Below, one piece after another: positions 45,038 to 54,951 of a stretch of 64,000 bases of DNA (position 1 is its first letter; each line of letters starts with the position of its first letter). The DNA is from Desulfallas thermosapovorans DSM 6562. GTDB lineage: Bacteria; Bacillota; Desulfotomaculia; Desulfotomaculales; Desulfallaceae. Location of the stretch: the NCBI RefSeq assembly GCF_008124625.1, contig NZ_VNHM01000006.1:1-64000 (forward strand). The letters run 5' to 3'. The translations under genes and the position numbers were made by a program. A model generated the notes under the pieces. It did not search any database. It was not told where the DNA came from and worked only from the letters and a program-made list of their open reading frames with translations.

Positions 45038-46426
45038 TTAATCTTTCAATAAGCCTTTAATAATTTCCTCCATGCGCATACCGCGTGAGCCCTTAACTAA
45101 AACCACATCACCCGGCTTTAATGTTTCTTGCAGCACGGCCAATGCCTCTTCATTGTTTCGACAGCACACCATACCATCCTGAGTACCGCCTGCCAGCCGC
45201 GCGCCTTCAGCCGTTTCCCGGGAGAGTTCGCCCACCGTGACCAGTTGCGCCACCCGGTGCCGCACCGCAGCGGTACCTACCCGCCGGTGCCCGGCCACCG
45301 CCCCGGACCCCAGCTCCAGCATATCACCCAGCACCGCCACTGTCCTGCGGCTGCCGGCAGCAATCTCCTCCAAAGACTGCAGGGCTGCACAGGCCGAATC
45401 CGGGTTGGCATTATAGGCATCGTTTACTATTGTTATTGTTCCGCCATTAATAACGGTATCCGCAATATCCAGGCGCATCCCCGAAAGGGTTACCCGGGAC
45501 AGCCCGGCAGCCGCCTGTTCGGGAGTCAAACCCAGAAGTATACCTGCACCGAAGGCAGCCAGGGCGTTTTGCACATTATGCCTGCCCGGCAAAGGCAAGG
45601 ATATCTCTTGCTTGATACCGCCCATTGCCACTGTAAACCGGTTACCGGCCCCATCCCGGCGCACATCTGCAGCATAAATATCCATGCCCGGCTCCAAGCC
45701 AAAAAACAGGACCTTGCCGTGGCAGCGCCGGGCCTGCTCCCTGGCCAAGGGACTGTCTCCCGGCAGTAAGGCAAAACCATCCGCCGGAATATGATCCAGT
45801 ATTTCACCCTTGGCCCGGGCTATATTCTCGGGTGAGCCCAGTCTCTCCAAGTGGGCCACGCCGATATTGGTAATAATGGCACAGGTGGGCCGGGCTATCT
45901 GACACAAAGCATTTATTTCGCCGGGGCCCCGCATAGCCATCTCCACCACCGCAACCCCGTGTTCAGGGGAGAACTCCAACAGGGTCAGAGGTAGGCCGAT
46001 TTCATTGTTATAATTACCCCTGGTCTTTAAAACCTTGAAACTGCTTTCCAGTACGGCGGCCACCATGTCTTTGGTTGTAGTCTTGCCACTGCTACCCGTA
46101 ATGCCCACCACGGGCACGGCAAACTGCCGGCGGTGGTAAGCCGCTAGAGCTTGCAAGCCCGCCAGGGTATCACCCACCTTGATCAGGGGCACTCGGGTAT
46201 GCACATCCACAACCCGGCTGACCACCAGCGCACTCGCCCCACCGGCAGCGGCCTGATTTAAAAAATCGTGTGCATCATATTTTTCTCCCCGCAAAGCAAA
46301 GAATAAATCCCCGGGCATTATTTGCCGGGTGTCAGTACAAACCCGGGATACCGTTGTTTTTTCATCACCCTGCAGCAGCCTACCGCCGATAGCCCGGTAT
46401 ATCTCGCCCACCGTCATCCTCTTCAC
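45038..46426 (-). CDS. murF: UDP-MurNAc-tripeptide--D-alanyl-D-alanine ligase
   Basis: A 462-aa Mur ligase, ATP loop GITGSSGKTTTKDMV, then GVAHLERLGSPENIARAK and NDAYNANPDSACAAL. It completes the pentapeptide. A GTG at 46426 lies eleven bases after AAGGAGGT; the ATG three codons later has only a site at zero spacing, and earlier starts include the site itself. It follows murE. Confidence 0.96.
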   Translation of the reverse strand: MKRMTVGEIYRAIGGRLLQGDEKTTVSRVCTDTRQIMPGDLFFALRGEKYDAHDFLNQAAAGGASALVVSRVVDVHTRVPLIKVGDTLAGLQALAAYHRRQFAVPVVGITGSSGKTTTKDMVAAVLESSFKVLKTRGNYNNEIGLPLTLLEFSPEHGVAVVEMAMRGPGEINALCQIARPTCAIITNIGVAHLERLGSPENIARAKGEILDHIPADGFALLPGDSPLAREQARRCHGKVLFFGLEPGMDIYAADVRRDGAGNRFTVAMGGIKQEISLPLPGRHNVQNALAAFGAGILLGLTPEQAAAGLSRVTLSGMRLDIADTVINGGTITIVNDAYNANPDSACAALQSLEEIAAGSRRTVAVLGDMLELGSGAVAGHRRVGTAAVRHRVAQLVTVGELSRETAEGARLAGGTQDGMVCCRNNEEALAVLQETLKPGDVVLVKGSRGMRMEEIIKGLLKD

Positions 46427-46535
46427 TTTAAAGAAATACCTCCTTAAACCAGCACCGTAAACAGTCACCGCTAATATACATGATGTACTGACATTAGCCG
46501 GGGTGATGATTATTATGCATAAAATCCAAATTAAT

Positions 46536-48011
46536 TTAAATTAACCCCAAAGCCCGGCGCGCCTCTTCCCGGTCGTCAAAATGCAGGCGCCGGCTGCCAA
46601 TAATTTGATAATCCTCGTGCCCTTTACCCGCAATAAGCACCACATCGCCGGGCCCGGCACCGCCAATGGCCCGGCGGATAGCTTCCCGGCGGTCGGGTAT
46701 TACTGTATAACGGGCACCTTCCACCTGGCGAACGCCCACCAGTATATCCTCAATGATGGCCTCCGGTTCCTCGGTGCGGGGATTATCCGAAGTTACCACG
46801 GCCAAATCACTCATCCGGGCAGCGATTTCCCCCATCAGGGGACGCTTGGCCCGGTCCCGGTCCCCACCGCAACCGAACACTGTGATCAAACTGCCGGTGG
46901 TAATTTCCCGGGCGGTGGCCAGCACATTTTCCAGCCCGTCGGGGGTATGGGCGTAATCCACCACCACCGCAAAGGGCTGCCCGCAATCCACCAGTTCAAA
47001 ACGCCCCGGCACTCCGGGCACCTGTTCCAGCGCACGCTTTATGGTGGGCAGGGGTATATTGTCCGCCACCCCCGCTGCCACTGCCGCCAGGGCATTATAA
47101 ACATTAAACTTGCCGGTTAATTTCAGTTGCAAATCAATTTTATCGACGCCCACCACGGCTTGAAAAGCCACACCCCGGGCCGTTACCTGCACATCCCGGC
47201 CCTTGATATCAGCAGCACTGCCCAGCCCGTAAGTAAGCACCGGCACACGGCAGGCTTTAATAATGTACTCCGCCGCCGGGTCATCGGCGTTCACCACGGC
47301 ACAGCCCGAGCCGGGTTTGTGAATATCTTGCCCAAGCCCGGCAAATAGCAGGCTCTTGGCCGCCAGGTACTGCTGCATGTCACCGTGAAAATCCAGGTGG
47401 TCCTGGGTCAGGTTGGTAAACACAGCAATATCAAAGGCACATTCCTCCACCCGGGATAGCACCAGGGCGTGGGAACTGACCTCCATGGCCACCGCCTGCA
47501 CCCCCGCATCGACCATTTTCGCCAGCAAACTCTGCAAATCGGCAGACTCGGGGGTGGTATGGGCCACAGGCAGTACCCGGTCCCCAACACGGTTATGTAT
47601 AGTGCCGATCAATCCTGTTTTCAGGCCATGTTCCCGGTGGATGGCATTAATTAAATTCGTAGTGGTGGTCTTGCCGTTGGTGCCTGTCACCCCAACCATT
47701 TTCATTTTCCGGGCCGGGTAATCATAAAAACGGGCCGCCACCTGGGCTAAACTTTTTCGGGTGTCCGCTGCAAGCGCCCGCGAGACACCTTCCGGCACAG
47801 GCACCGCTTCCTGCAGTACCACGGCGCAGGCACCCCGTTCCACGGCGGCGGGTACATACAGGTGGCCGTCTGTTTTATATCCTTTGATGGCCACAAACAC
47901 AAAATCCCGTTCCACCTGCCTGGAATCGTAGGCAATACCCCGTACCGGCCGGTCCGAAGCCAACACTACTTCCAAAAACGGTAGACCCGCCCACAGGTTT
48001 GATAATAACAC
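46536..48011 (-). CDS. murE: UDP-MurNAc-dipeptide--diamino acid ligase
   Basis: A 491-aa Mur ligase with ATP loop GVTGTNGKTTTTNLI, TQDHLDFHGDM and the third-residue selection loop SDNPRTEEPEAII. The DNPR sequence is the hallmark of meso-diaminopimelate use, so the wall is probably DAP type. The GTG start follows GGGGGG. A strong palindrome at 48087 separates it from spoVD. Confidence 0.97.
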   Translation of the reverse strand: MLLSNLWAGLPFLEVVLASDRPVRGIAYDSRQVERDFVFVAIKGYKTDGHLYVPAAVERGACAVVLQEAVPVPEGVSRALAADTRKSLAQVAARFYDYPARKMKMVGVTGTNGKTTTTNLINAIHREHGLKTGLIGTIHNRVGDRVLPVAHTTPESADLQSLLAKMVDAGVQAVAMEVSSHALVLSRVEECAFDIAVFTNLTQDHLDFHGDMQQYLAAKSLLFAGLGQDIHKPGSGCAVVNADDPAAEYIIKACRVPVLTYGLGSAADIKGRDVQVTARGVAFQAVVGVDKIDLQLKLTGKFNVYNALAAVAAGVADNIPLPTIKRALEQVPGVPGRFELVDCGQPFAVVVDYAHTPDGLENVLATAREITTGSLITVFGCGGDRDRAKRPLMGEIAARMSDLAVVTSDNPRTEEPEAIIEDILVGVRQVEGARYTVIPDRREAIRRAIGGAGPGDVVLIAGKGHEDYQIIGSRRLHFDDREEARRALGLI

Positions 48012-48086
48012 CCGCAGCCCCCCTTAGTTTACTATTGATTATTTCCAATATTAGAATAATTATCCTAAATAACCCGAAAAACACTT

Positions 48087-48116
48087 CCGCCGGGACGGTT
48101 TTAAACCGCCCGGCGG
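48087..48116 (-). terminator. Strong palindromic hairpin between spoVD and murE
   Basis: A 30-bp near-perfect palindrome pairs CCGCCGGG with CCCGGCGG and an inner CGGTTT arm. On the minus strand a TGTTTTTC tail follows, so it can act as a partial terminator or RNA-processing hairpin within the dcw operon. Confidence 0.55.
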
Positions 48117-48182
48117 CATTTTACCCTAAAAGGTAAACGTACATATTCCCCGTCCCCCGACAACCATAGCATGTTTTCAGGT

Positions 48183-50387
48183 TTACCTTTCATAGGGATT
48201 GATAAGATTGTTTTGCTCTGAAGCTCCATTGGATGTCCCTGAGGATTTTTCACCCGCACCCTCCTTTTGTCCAGGCGGTGCAAATTTAACTTTTATCACG
48301 GTTCCACCGGTTACCCGGGTGCCGGGCTTGGCGCTTTGAGCAACGGCTACACCACTGCCTTCGGGTACCAAACGCAACCCGATGGCTTCCAATAAATTAC
48401 CCGCTTCCTTGATGGTCATACCCTGCAAGCTGGGCACGGTAATTAATTCGCCGTTTTTGCCGCTTTGCTTGGCAGGCTGCAGCTTCAATATCACACTGGT
48501 ACCGCCTTTTACCCGGGCCCCGGCACCAGGCGTTTGCTGGTGGACAATATCACCCTCCCCGCTGGTCTGATACTGCAACCCCGCGGCTTTAAGCAGCTTA
48601 ATGGCTTCACCGGTGGCATAGTTAACTACATTGGGCACCGTTACATCAGGTACGGTGACATCAGTTTCCCAGGGCTGTTTGGGTTTTTTCTGCCCGGGTA
48701 TTTCGGGCAAACCCATGTAACGCAAAGTATCCCGGGCAATGGCCTGAAACACGGGGGCGGCTACCAAACCACCGTAATACACGCCACCCTGGGGCTCGGC
48801 AATAACCACCAACATCACCATTTTGGGGTCGTCGGCGGGTGCCATACCTACAAAGGAGGCTACATAACGGCCACTAACATACCCGCCTCTTTCGCCCACC
48901 ACCTGGGCCGTACCTGTTTTACCTCCCACCCGGTAGCCTTCTACAAAGGCATTGCTGCCTGTTCCTTCCGCCACCACACTTTCCAGTAAACTCCTTAGCT
49001 GGCGGGAGGTTGCCTCGGACACAACCTGGCGCACCTTTTCCGGCTTGATCTCCTCCACGGTTTTTCCGTTATACCGCAGTTCTTTAACCAGTTGCGGTTT
49101 CATCAGTATACCGTCATTGGCTACTGCCGCAGCGGCGGTAATCAATTGAATAGGCGTCACGGCAATGGACTGCCCCATGGACATGGTGGCTATATTCAAA
49201 TTGGTGGCGCTTTTTTGGGGAATGATAATCCCGCTGGCCTCGCCGGGCAGGTTAATACCCATGGGCGATCCGAAACCAAAGGCTTTGATGTATTTGTAAA
49301 AATTATCCTTGCCCAGCTCCAGTCCCACTTCTATAAAGCCCGGGTTACAGGAATTCTGCACCACCTGGGCGAAGGTCTGAGTACCGTGGCCGCCGGCCTT
49401 CCAGCAGCGTATATTGCGATCAGCCACTTTAATAAATCCCGGGTCATGGAAAGTATCCTCAACGCGCACCGTTCCCTCTTCCAGGGCCGAGGCAGCCGTT
49501 ATAATTTTAAAGGTAGACCCGGGTTCATAGTTATACCAAATGGCAGGGTTTTTGTCCCAAACCTCCCGTGGTTCCTCGGTCCACCGGTTGGGATTAAAGG
49601 TGGGCCGGTTGCCCATGGCTAAAATTCCGCCCGTTTCCGGGTCCATGACAATAACCATGGCCAGCTTGGGATTATACTGGGCCACTACCTTGTCCAGCTC
49701 TCTCTCCACAAAATACTGGATCGTTTCATCAATGGTCAATACAAGATCGTACCCCGGCTTGGGAGCTATATACTGGTGCATGGCCTCGGGCACCTGGCGC
49801 CCGGCGGCATCATACTCAGTGACAATCCGCCCCGGCTCGCCCCGTAACTGGGCATCATAACTTTTTTCTATACCGATCAGTCCCTGGTTATCCGTGCCGG
49901 TGAATCCCAGCACGTGAGGTGCCAGGGTGGGATGCATATAATAGCGCTTGCTTTCCTCTACAAAACCAATGCCCGGCAGTTCCAGGTCCCTGACTTTTTG
50001 GGACACTTCATTACTGACTTTACGTTTGACCCACTCGAAGGAAGATTTTTTAGTCAATTTGGCATATAAAGTATCTACATCCATATCCAATATAGGAGCC
50101 AGCTTTTCCGCAGTGCCGCCGGGGTCCTTTATATGGCCGGGAGTGGCATAGATGGAATCCACGCTGATACTGGTTACCAGTTCATTACCGTTGCGGTCCA
50201 TAATGGCACCGCGCTTGGCTTCCACCGGAATATCCCGCATGCGCACCTCCAGCGCTTTTTTTTGCAATTCACCACCATGAACAAACTGCACCCAGGCCAG
50301 CCTGCTCATCAATATTACAAATAACCCGCTGGCTATAAGAAACACCCAGGTTAATCTTTTGCGCATCCCCATATTGGTTCCGTACAT
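48183..50387 (-). CDS. spoVD: SpoVD/FtsI-type class B penicillin-binding protein with two PASTA domains
   Basis: A 734-aa transpeptidase: an N-terminal membrane helix (about residues 12-31), a dimerisation domain, and a transpeptidase domain with STFK in EPGSTFKIITA, SCN in QNSCNPGF, and KTGT in GGKTGTAQV. Two C-terminal PASTA domains (about 585-650 and 655-715) follow. B. subtilis SpoVD has one PASTA and a separate PbpB. This is the only such gene in the cluster, so it may serve both vegetative division and cortex synthesis. GGAGG precedes the ATG. Confidence 0.94.
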   Translation of the reverse strand: MYGTNMGMRKRLTWVFLIASGLFVILMSRLAWVQFVHGGELQKKALEVRMRDIPVEAKRGAIMDRNGNELVTSISVDSIYATPGHIKDPGGTAEKLAPILDMDVDTLYAKLTKKSSFEWVKRKVSNEVSQKVRDLELPGIGFVEESKRYYMHPTLAPHVLGFTGTDNQGLIGIEKSYDAQLRGEPGRIVTEYDAAGRQVPEAMHQYIAPKPGYDLVLTIDETIQYFVERELDKVVAQYNPKLAMVIVMDPETGGILAMGNRPTFNPNRWTEEPREVWDKNPAIWYNYEPGSTFKIITAASALEEGTVRVEDTFHDPGFIKVADRNIRCWKAGGHGTQTFAQVVQNSCNPGFIEVGLELGKDNFYKYIKAFGFGSPMGINLPGEASGIIIPQKSATNLNIATMSMGQSIAVTPIQLITAAAAVANDGILMKPQLVKELRYNGKTVEEIKPEKVRQVVSEATSRQLRSLLESVVAEGTGSNAFVEGYRVGGKTGTAQVVGERGGYVSGRYVASFVGMAPADDPKMVMLVVIAEPQGGVYYGGLVAAPVFQAIARDTLRYMGLPEIPGQKKPKQPWETDVTVPDVTVPNVVNYATGEAIKLLKAAGLQYQTSGEGDIVHQQTPGAGARVKGGTSVILKLQPAKQSGKNGELITVPSLQGMTIKEAGNLLEAIGLRLVPEGSGVAVAQSAKPGTRVTGGTVIKVKFAPPGQKEGAGEKSSGTSNGASEQNNLINPYER

Positions 50388-50414
50388 GCCCCAAGACCTC
50401 CAAATTCAGCGCAT

Positions 50415-50948
50415 TTAACCTGTTTGGATACTGGCTTCCAACTTGCCAACCATATCGGCGAAGGTTTTGATCAGCCAGTTTTGCCCCCGCTGCTGTTCTT
50501 CCTTGGGATCGTTCAGGGTAACAGTTTCGGCCTGACCGTCCTCAGCATCATTACTGGCAACCGCCTGCTGTTTTACCGGACCTGCCTGTTCCACGATCAC
50601 AATACGATCATTTTGCGGTTTTACCATACCCAATTCATGCACCGCAATAGCTTCGATGTTTTCCAGGCTGGCCAATTGATTGACCTCTGTATATAAATCG
50701 TGACTTTCCACCCGCAACCGGGCCAGCTCTTTTTCCGCCATACTGATCCGGTACCCGGTGATCAACACCTGGGTATAATAAAAGGCAATCACAAGACAGC
50801 AGCTAAAACCAAGCAGCACCAAGCCCGTCAAGGCCAGTCGCTCTTTTCGGAGCAACCCGCGCATAGCCGCGCCCTTACGGGGGCGCCTGCTGCGCGAGGG
50901 CTTTTCAGGTAAACCATAATACTCCGTCTTTTCTCTGGCTACTATCAA
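50415..50948 (-). CDS. ftsL: FtsL-type divisome protein
   Basis: A 177-aa bitopic protein: a basic N-terminus, a membrane helix (about residues 37-58, ALTGLVLLGFSCCLVIAFYY) and a short leucine-zipper coiled coil (about 65-95) ending in ELGMVKPQNDRIVIVE, the septum-initiator signature. The C-terminal tail is longer than usual. It bridges DivIB and the penicillin-binding protein. The TTG start follows GGAGGGTGA. Confidence 0.88.
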   Translation of the reverse strand: MIVAREKTEYYGLPEKPSRSRRPRKGAAMRGLLRKERLALTGLVLLGFSCCLVIAFYYTQVLITGYRISMAEKELARLRVESHDLYTEVNQLASLENIEAIAVHELGMVKPQNDRIVIVEQAGPVKQQAVASNDAEDGQAETVTLNDPKEEQQRGQNWLIKTFADMVGKLEASIQTG

Positions 50949-50951
50949 AAC

Positions 50952-51938
50952 TTATTCACCCTCCCGGCTGTTTAGAACAGAGCCTATTTTTTCCACCACC
51001 CGTAGCTTGGCACTACGGGCACGGGGATTATTTTCCAACTCATTATTGGACGGGATTACCGGACGTCTGGTTACCAGCTTAATTTGGGGCACCCGGCCGC
51101 ACGCACAAACCGGCAATTGCGGCGGGCATTTGCACGGGCTGGCCAATTCTTTAAAGGTCTCTTTGGCAATGCGATCCTCCAGTGAATGAAAGGTGATTAC
51201 ACATATCCTTCCACCGGGTTTTAGCCGTTTTACAGCCGAACGAAAGGTGCCGGCTAAAATATCCAGCTCATTATTCACCGCAATGCGCAGCGCCTGAAAG
51301 GTGCGCTTGGCGGGATGGGGGCCTTCACGGCGGGCCCGGGCGGGGATGGCGTTTTTAATGATCTCCACCAATTCCCCGGTGGTGGAAATAACGCTCTTTT
51401 TTCGATATTCAACAATATAAGCAGCTATTCTGGAAGCCCAGCGTTCTTCCCCGTAGTTTTTAATGATAGCGGTTAATTCCTGTTCGGTTAGTTCATTTAC
51501 CAAATCCCGTGCTGTAAGCGGTGCGGAGGTATCCATACGCATATCCAGCGGCGCGTCGTGCATATAGCTAAATCCCCGCCGGGGGTTGTCCAATTGATAG
51601 GAACTTACCCCCAGGTCAAATAAAAAACCGTCTACAGCCGTAAGCCCCAAATCCGCCAGCACCCGGGGCAGCTCTTTAAAATTTGCCCGTACCAGGGTAT
51701 ATCTACCTTTGAAAGGAGCCAGTCTTGCACCCGCTGCCGCCAGTGCATCGGCATCCTGATCCAATCCCACCAGATGTACACCGGAACCGGTGGATTCCAA
51801 CAGAGCGCAGGCATGCCCGCCTCCACCCACGGTACAGTCAACAAAAACCCCTTCCGCCTTGGGGTTTAATCCCTCCAGCACTTCACCCACCATGATGGGA
51901 CGGTGTTTGAAGGTGAACTTGTCTTCCATGTTATGCAA
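50952..51938 (-). CDS. rsmH: 16S rRNA m4C1402 methyltransferase
   Basis: A SAM-dependent methyltransferase of about 328 aa. It starts [29 protein letters not shown] is the SAM loop and [26 protein letters not shown] and SFHSLEDRI are family motifs. The TTG at 51938 is five to six bases after AGGGTGA; the ATG at 51929 is the alternative. It is the second gene of the dcw operon, 18 bp after mraZ. Confidence 0.97.
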   Translation of the reverse strand: MHNMEDKFTFKHRPIMVGEVLEGLNPKAEGVFVDCTVGGGGHACALLESTGSGVHLVGLDQDADALAAAGARLAPFKGRYTLVRANFKELPRVLADLGLTAVDGFLFDLGVSSYQLDNPRRGFSYMHDAPLDMRMDTSAPLTARDLVNELTEQELTAIIKNYGEERWASRIAAYIVEYRKKSVISTTGELVEIIKNAIPARARREGPHPAKRTFQALRIAVNNELDILAGTFRSAVKRLKPGGRICVITFHSLEDRIAKETFKELASPCKCPPQLPVCACGRVPQIKLVTRRPVIPSNNELENNPRARSAKLRVVEKIGSVLNSREGE

Positions 51939-51956
51939 AAGAATCACCCTGGTTTA

Positions 51957-52394
51957 TTATATGCCCAAATCAAAATCCACAATCTTTTCAGCGATTTCTT
52001 CCACAGAAGAAGCAGATTCCGTATTATATTTTTCCCAACGTTCTTTGGACCAAACCTCTACCCGGCTGGATACCCCCACCACCACCACTTCCTTTTCCAG
52101 CCCGGCATACTCTCTGAGATTGGCGGGTATTAAAACCCGCCCCTGTTTATCTAATTCACACTCGGCGGCACCGGCAAAGAAAAACCTGACGAAGGCCCGG
52201 GCATCTGCTCGGGTAAAGGGCAGTGAACGCATCTTTTGTTCCAGAGCGGTCCACTCCTGGAGTGGATACACGAACAAACAGCCGTCCAAACCCTTGGTAA
52301 CGATGAATTTATCGCCCAGGCCTTCGCGGAGACGGGCAGGGACAATCAGTCTTCCTTTGACATCTATGGTATGTTGGTATTCACCCAAAAACAT
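51957..52394 (-). CDS. mraZ: MraZ transcriptional regulator
   Basis: A 145-aa protein with two SpoVT/AbrB-like MraZ repeats: [22 protein letters not shown] and [21 protein letters not shown]. MraZ forms rings and binds repeats upstream of its own operon. The ATG at 52394 has GGGGTG eight bases upstream; the GTG at 52403 lies in that site. It opens the dcw operon and three candidate binding repeats lie just upstream. Confidence 0.96.
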   Translation of the reverse strand: MFLGEYQHTIDVKGRLIVPARLREGLGDKFIVTKGLDGCLFVYPLQEWTALEQKMRSLPFTRADARAFVRFFFAGAAECELDKQGRVLIPANLREYAGLEKEVVVVGVSSRVEVWSKERWEKYNTESASSVEEIAEKIVDFDLGI

Positions 52395-52423
52395 GCCGGG
52401 CACCCCACTGTGTTACAACAAGT

Positions 52424-52487
52424 AACCACTTCTCCCCACTTTATACCACCATTAACTCATTCTATATCTTTTTAAAATCTCCTTCAA
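52424..52487 (-). promoter_or_regulatory. dcw promoter with MraZ-type operator
   Basis: Minus strand: TTGAAG (52482-52487), 17-bp spacer, TAGAAT (52459-52464). Just downstream three TGGNN direct repeats occur at exact 10-bp intervals: TGGTA (52444-52448), TGGGG (52434-52438) and TGGTT (52424-52428). Known MraZ sites are TGGGN repeats with 5-nt spacers. The position over the start of transcription suits repression. Confidence 0.6.
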
Positions 52488-52518
52488 TGGTTCCCAGGTC
52501 CTGAACAAAAATTTACCG

Positions 52519-52555
52519 TAAAAAAAAAATAAGTCAGAGCTGTAAGCTTCTGACT
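52519..52555 (-). terminator. Terminator of the PHP gene transcript
   Basis: On the minus strand AGTCAGA pairs with TCTGACT (with an inner AGC/GCT) around 52532-52554, followed by TTATTTTTTTTTT. The rest of 52556-52773 shows no gene. Confidence 0.8.
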
Positions 52556-52773
52556 CATTTGTTATAACCTATTTTTTAATAGTTGTGGTATTTTATCAAA
52601 TTCATATCCCGCCACATTAAAGGGACCACTTTGGGCGGCCTGCCTTCCAAGTATCAACAAAAAACAGTGCTAATCGCTATGTTTTTGTAGATATTTGACC
52701 GAGTAAAAACTCTAATTATATAAGGAGAATCACCATATTATGACAACTATTTGCTACCAATGGCTTAGTATTA

Positions 52774-53550
52774 CTAAGGCAATAGAACTATATCATACTC
52801 ATCTTCCTCTAAAAGTCTTAACACAATATCAAATCCATACCCCACCTGCCCCGGTTCATGGGCATCGGAACCCGTGACAAGCGGCACCGCATATTTTCTA
52901 AATGCCTTCAGCAGGCCGGGGGCCGGGTACATTTCAGCCACGGGCATCCTCAGCCCGGCGGTATTAATTTCTGCACACACACCGGCCCGGGCAAATGCAC
53001 GGGCGGTTTTATCGTATATTTCCTTAAGGTCACCCCGGGGTCGAAAACCGAACTTTTTGATTAAATCCGGGTGGGCCAGCACATCGAAAAGCCCGCTCCG
53101 GGCGGCTAGCCGCACCAATTCAAAATACCGGAAATACAACCGGTCTATATTTAAATACGTGTATTGGTCCAGATAAGCAGGGTTATCAAACCCCCAACCG
53201 TCTATATAATGTACCGAACCCAGCACATAATCAAAAGGGTATTGATTTAAAATCCTTTTTAATTCTGCTTCGTAACCCGGGATATAATCAGCCTCAATGC
53301 CCAGCTTTATAGATATGCCGGGATAAGCCGCCTGCAGCTTTTCCACTTCCTCCACATAGCCCGCCAAATCCCCCGGTGACATGGCAATACCAGGCTCCCG
53401 GGCCTTTTCATCAAGCCAGTACAAGGGTATGTGATCCGCAAAACCTATTTCCGGCAATCCCAATTCCAGTGCCCTTTCAACATATTCCCACATTTCCCCC
53501 CTGGCGTGGCCGCAGCGGGCGGTATGTATATGATAATCCGGCAAGGACAT
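52774..53550 (-). CDS. hisK: PHP-domain histidinol-phosphatase
   Basis: A 258-aa PHP phosphatase of the HisK type. Metal-binding motifs are DYHIHTARCGHA, FADHIPLYW, LGIEADYI, GSVHYI, VLAHPDLIKK, EINTAG and TGSDAHEP, all expected. It removes phosphate from histidinol phosphate in histidine synthesis. No other his gene is nearby. The ATG at 53550 has GAGGTGA five bases upstream. It follows the MetE-like gene by 17 bp and is probably co-transcribed with it. Confidence 0.88.
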   Translation of the reverse strand: MSLPDYHIHTARCGHARGEMWEYVERALELGLPEIGFADHIPLYWLDEKAREPGIAMSPGDLAGYVEEVEKLQAAYPGISIKLGIEADYIPGYEAELKRILNQYPFDYVLGSVHYIDGWGFDNPAYLDQYTYLNIDRLYFRYFELVRLAARSGLFDVLAHPDLIKKFGFRPRGDLKEIYDKTARAFARAGVCAEINTAGLRMPVAEMYPAPGLLKAFRKYAVPLVTGSDAHEPGQVGYGFDIVLRLLEEDEYDIVLLP

Positions 53551-53567
53551 GGCCGTCACCTCACTTT

Positions 53568-54659
53568 CTAGATACCGGCCGCCATCTCCGTGACTTTTTC
53601 CGAAATCCCCCGGGTCAGCACATAAATCCGTTCCGATAGATCGGGTTCCAACAACCCGGTACCGCAGGCCGGGGTGATCAGGCTCTGGCGGAGCAATGTT
53701 GCCCGTTCTATGCCGCGCTCACCAAGTTCGGCCCAGAGTTTTTCCAACCTGGCCAGCAGTGTACTGGCGCTCTCATCAAAGGCTTTATCCAGTGTGGGCA
53801 CAATGCCCCAGGCTAAAACACCGCCCCGTTCCAAATATTTTTTCATTTCCTTAACATAGGGAAACAACGAATCACCATACTGGTAGACATCCAAGTTGAC
53901 TATCTCCAGGTTTGACTCATACAAAAGCGACCAGTCAACAGCATCGCAGGAGTGCACTCCGGCCAATCCGCCCGCCGCGTGTATGCCGGCAAAAACCGCA
54001 TTTAAATCGCTTACCACCATTTCCCGGGTTACGGTAATATAACTGCTGCTGCCATATACCCGAACGCCGGGTTCATCAACAAAAATAATGGGCTTTAGAC
54101 CCGTTTTGGCCAACTCCGCCGCCTGCCAGCGGGCGTGCATGGCCAGCGTTTTAACCAGCACGTCCCGCAGCTGATCCTCGTAATATGCCAGGCGCCCCCG
54201 CTCATCCTTTAATTGAAAACCAATGGTCAGCGGCCCGGCCAGGTGACCTTTTAAAAAGCGGGCCGACCGGGTACCCTTGGCCCGAATTTCTTCCATAAAG
54301 GCATAAAAACCCGAGGCAGCCGACCGGGGAAAGGCAAACATTTCAAGGGCTTTATCATCCCCAGCCTCGGCGGATAGATAGGTAGTGTAAAACTGAGTAA
54401 GCCGTTCGGGCCACCGGGGGTTATCCACCGGAAATACAGTTTTATCCCCTCTTTTTTCTAGCAAACCTATCCTGACCAGGGGGTCAAGAAACTGGTGCAC
54501 AAAACCCTCATCCCCGCCCCGCCGGGGCAATTGGGGCCAGTGGGGAATAGCAGGCATGTTTTCCCATATTATTTGCAGCGCGGGACCGGCTTCCTTAAAT
54601 GGCATACTGCCAATACCGGCGGACAATCCCCGGGGTGAAAATTCCACTGTAGTTGCCAA
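53568..54659 (-). CDS. MetE/uroporphyrinogen-decarboxylase-like protein
   Basis: A 363-aa TIM-barrel protein of the cobalamin-independent methionine synthase C-terminal type (core MetE). It starts ATTVEFSPRGLSAGIGSMPF; zinc ligands are probably the His and Cys in GVHSCDAVDW and the Cys in TPACGTGLL. There is no N-terminal half, so it cannot be a full folate-dependent MetE; the methyl donor may be a corrinoid protein. The TTG at 54659 lies seven bases after GGAGGG; the ATG at 54710 has no site. It pairs with the PHP gene. Confidence 0.8.
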   Translation of the reverse strand: MATTVEFSPRGLSAGIGSMPFKEAGPALQIIWENMPAIPHWPQLPRRGGDEGFVHQFLDPLVRIGLLEKRGDKTVFPVDNPRWPERLTQFYTTYLSAEAGDDKALEMFAFPRSAASGFYAFMEEIRAKGTRSARFLKGHLAGPLTIGFQLKDERGRLAYYEDQLRDVLVKTLAMHARWQAAELAKTGLKPIIFVDEPGVRVYGSSSYITVTREMVVSDLNAVFAGIHAAGGLAGVHSCDAVDWSLLYESNLEIVNLDVYQYGDSLFPYVKEMKKYLERGGVLAWGIVPTLDKAFDESASTLLARLEKLWAELGERGIERATLLRQSLITPACGTGLLEPDLSERIYVLTRGISEKVTEMAAGI

Positions 54660-54951
54660 TAAAAATCCCTCCAAATAAGAATAAATACACTTGATGATAC
54701 CTTCCTCCATACAGCTAGCTGTTGCCGCTTTACAACTAATTCATTACCAAAATGAATTATCCTGCAAACGCTATATGCGCCAGTGTTAATTACATTATTT
54801 CCGCATGATATTGTGTATTATTTCTCAAACTTTTTTAATAGTGGTTGTCCAGGTGTCTGTTTTTTCTGATTATGATTTGTTAAAATAATAACAAACAATT
54901 TAACCTCTTATACCCCAAAATACTAAATTTTTAACAAAGGATGATGCATAG

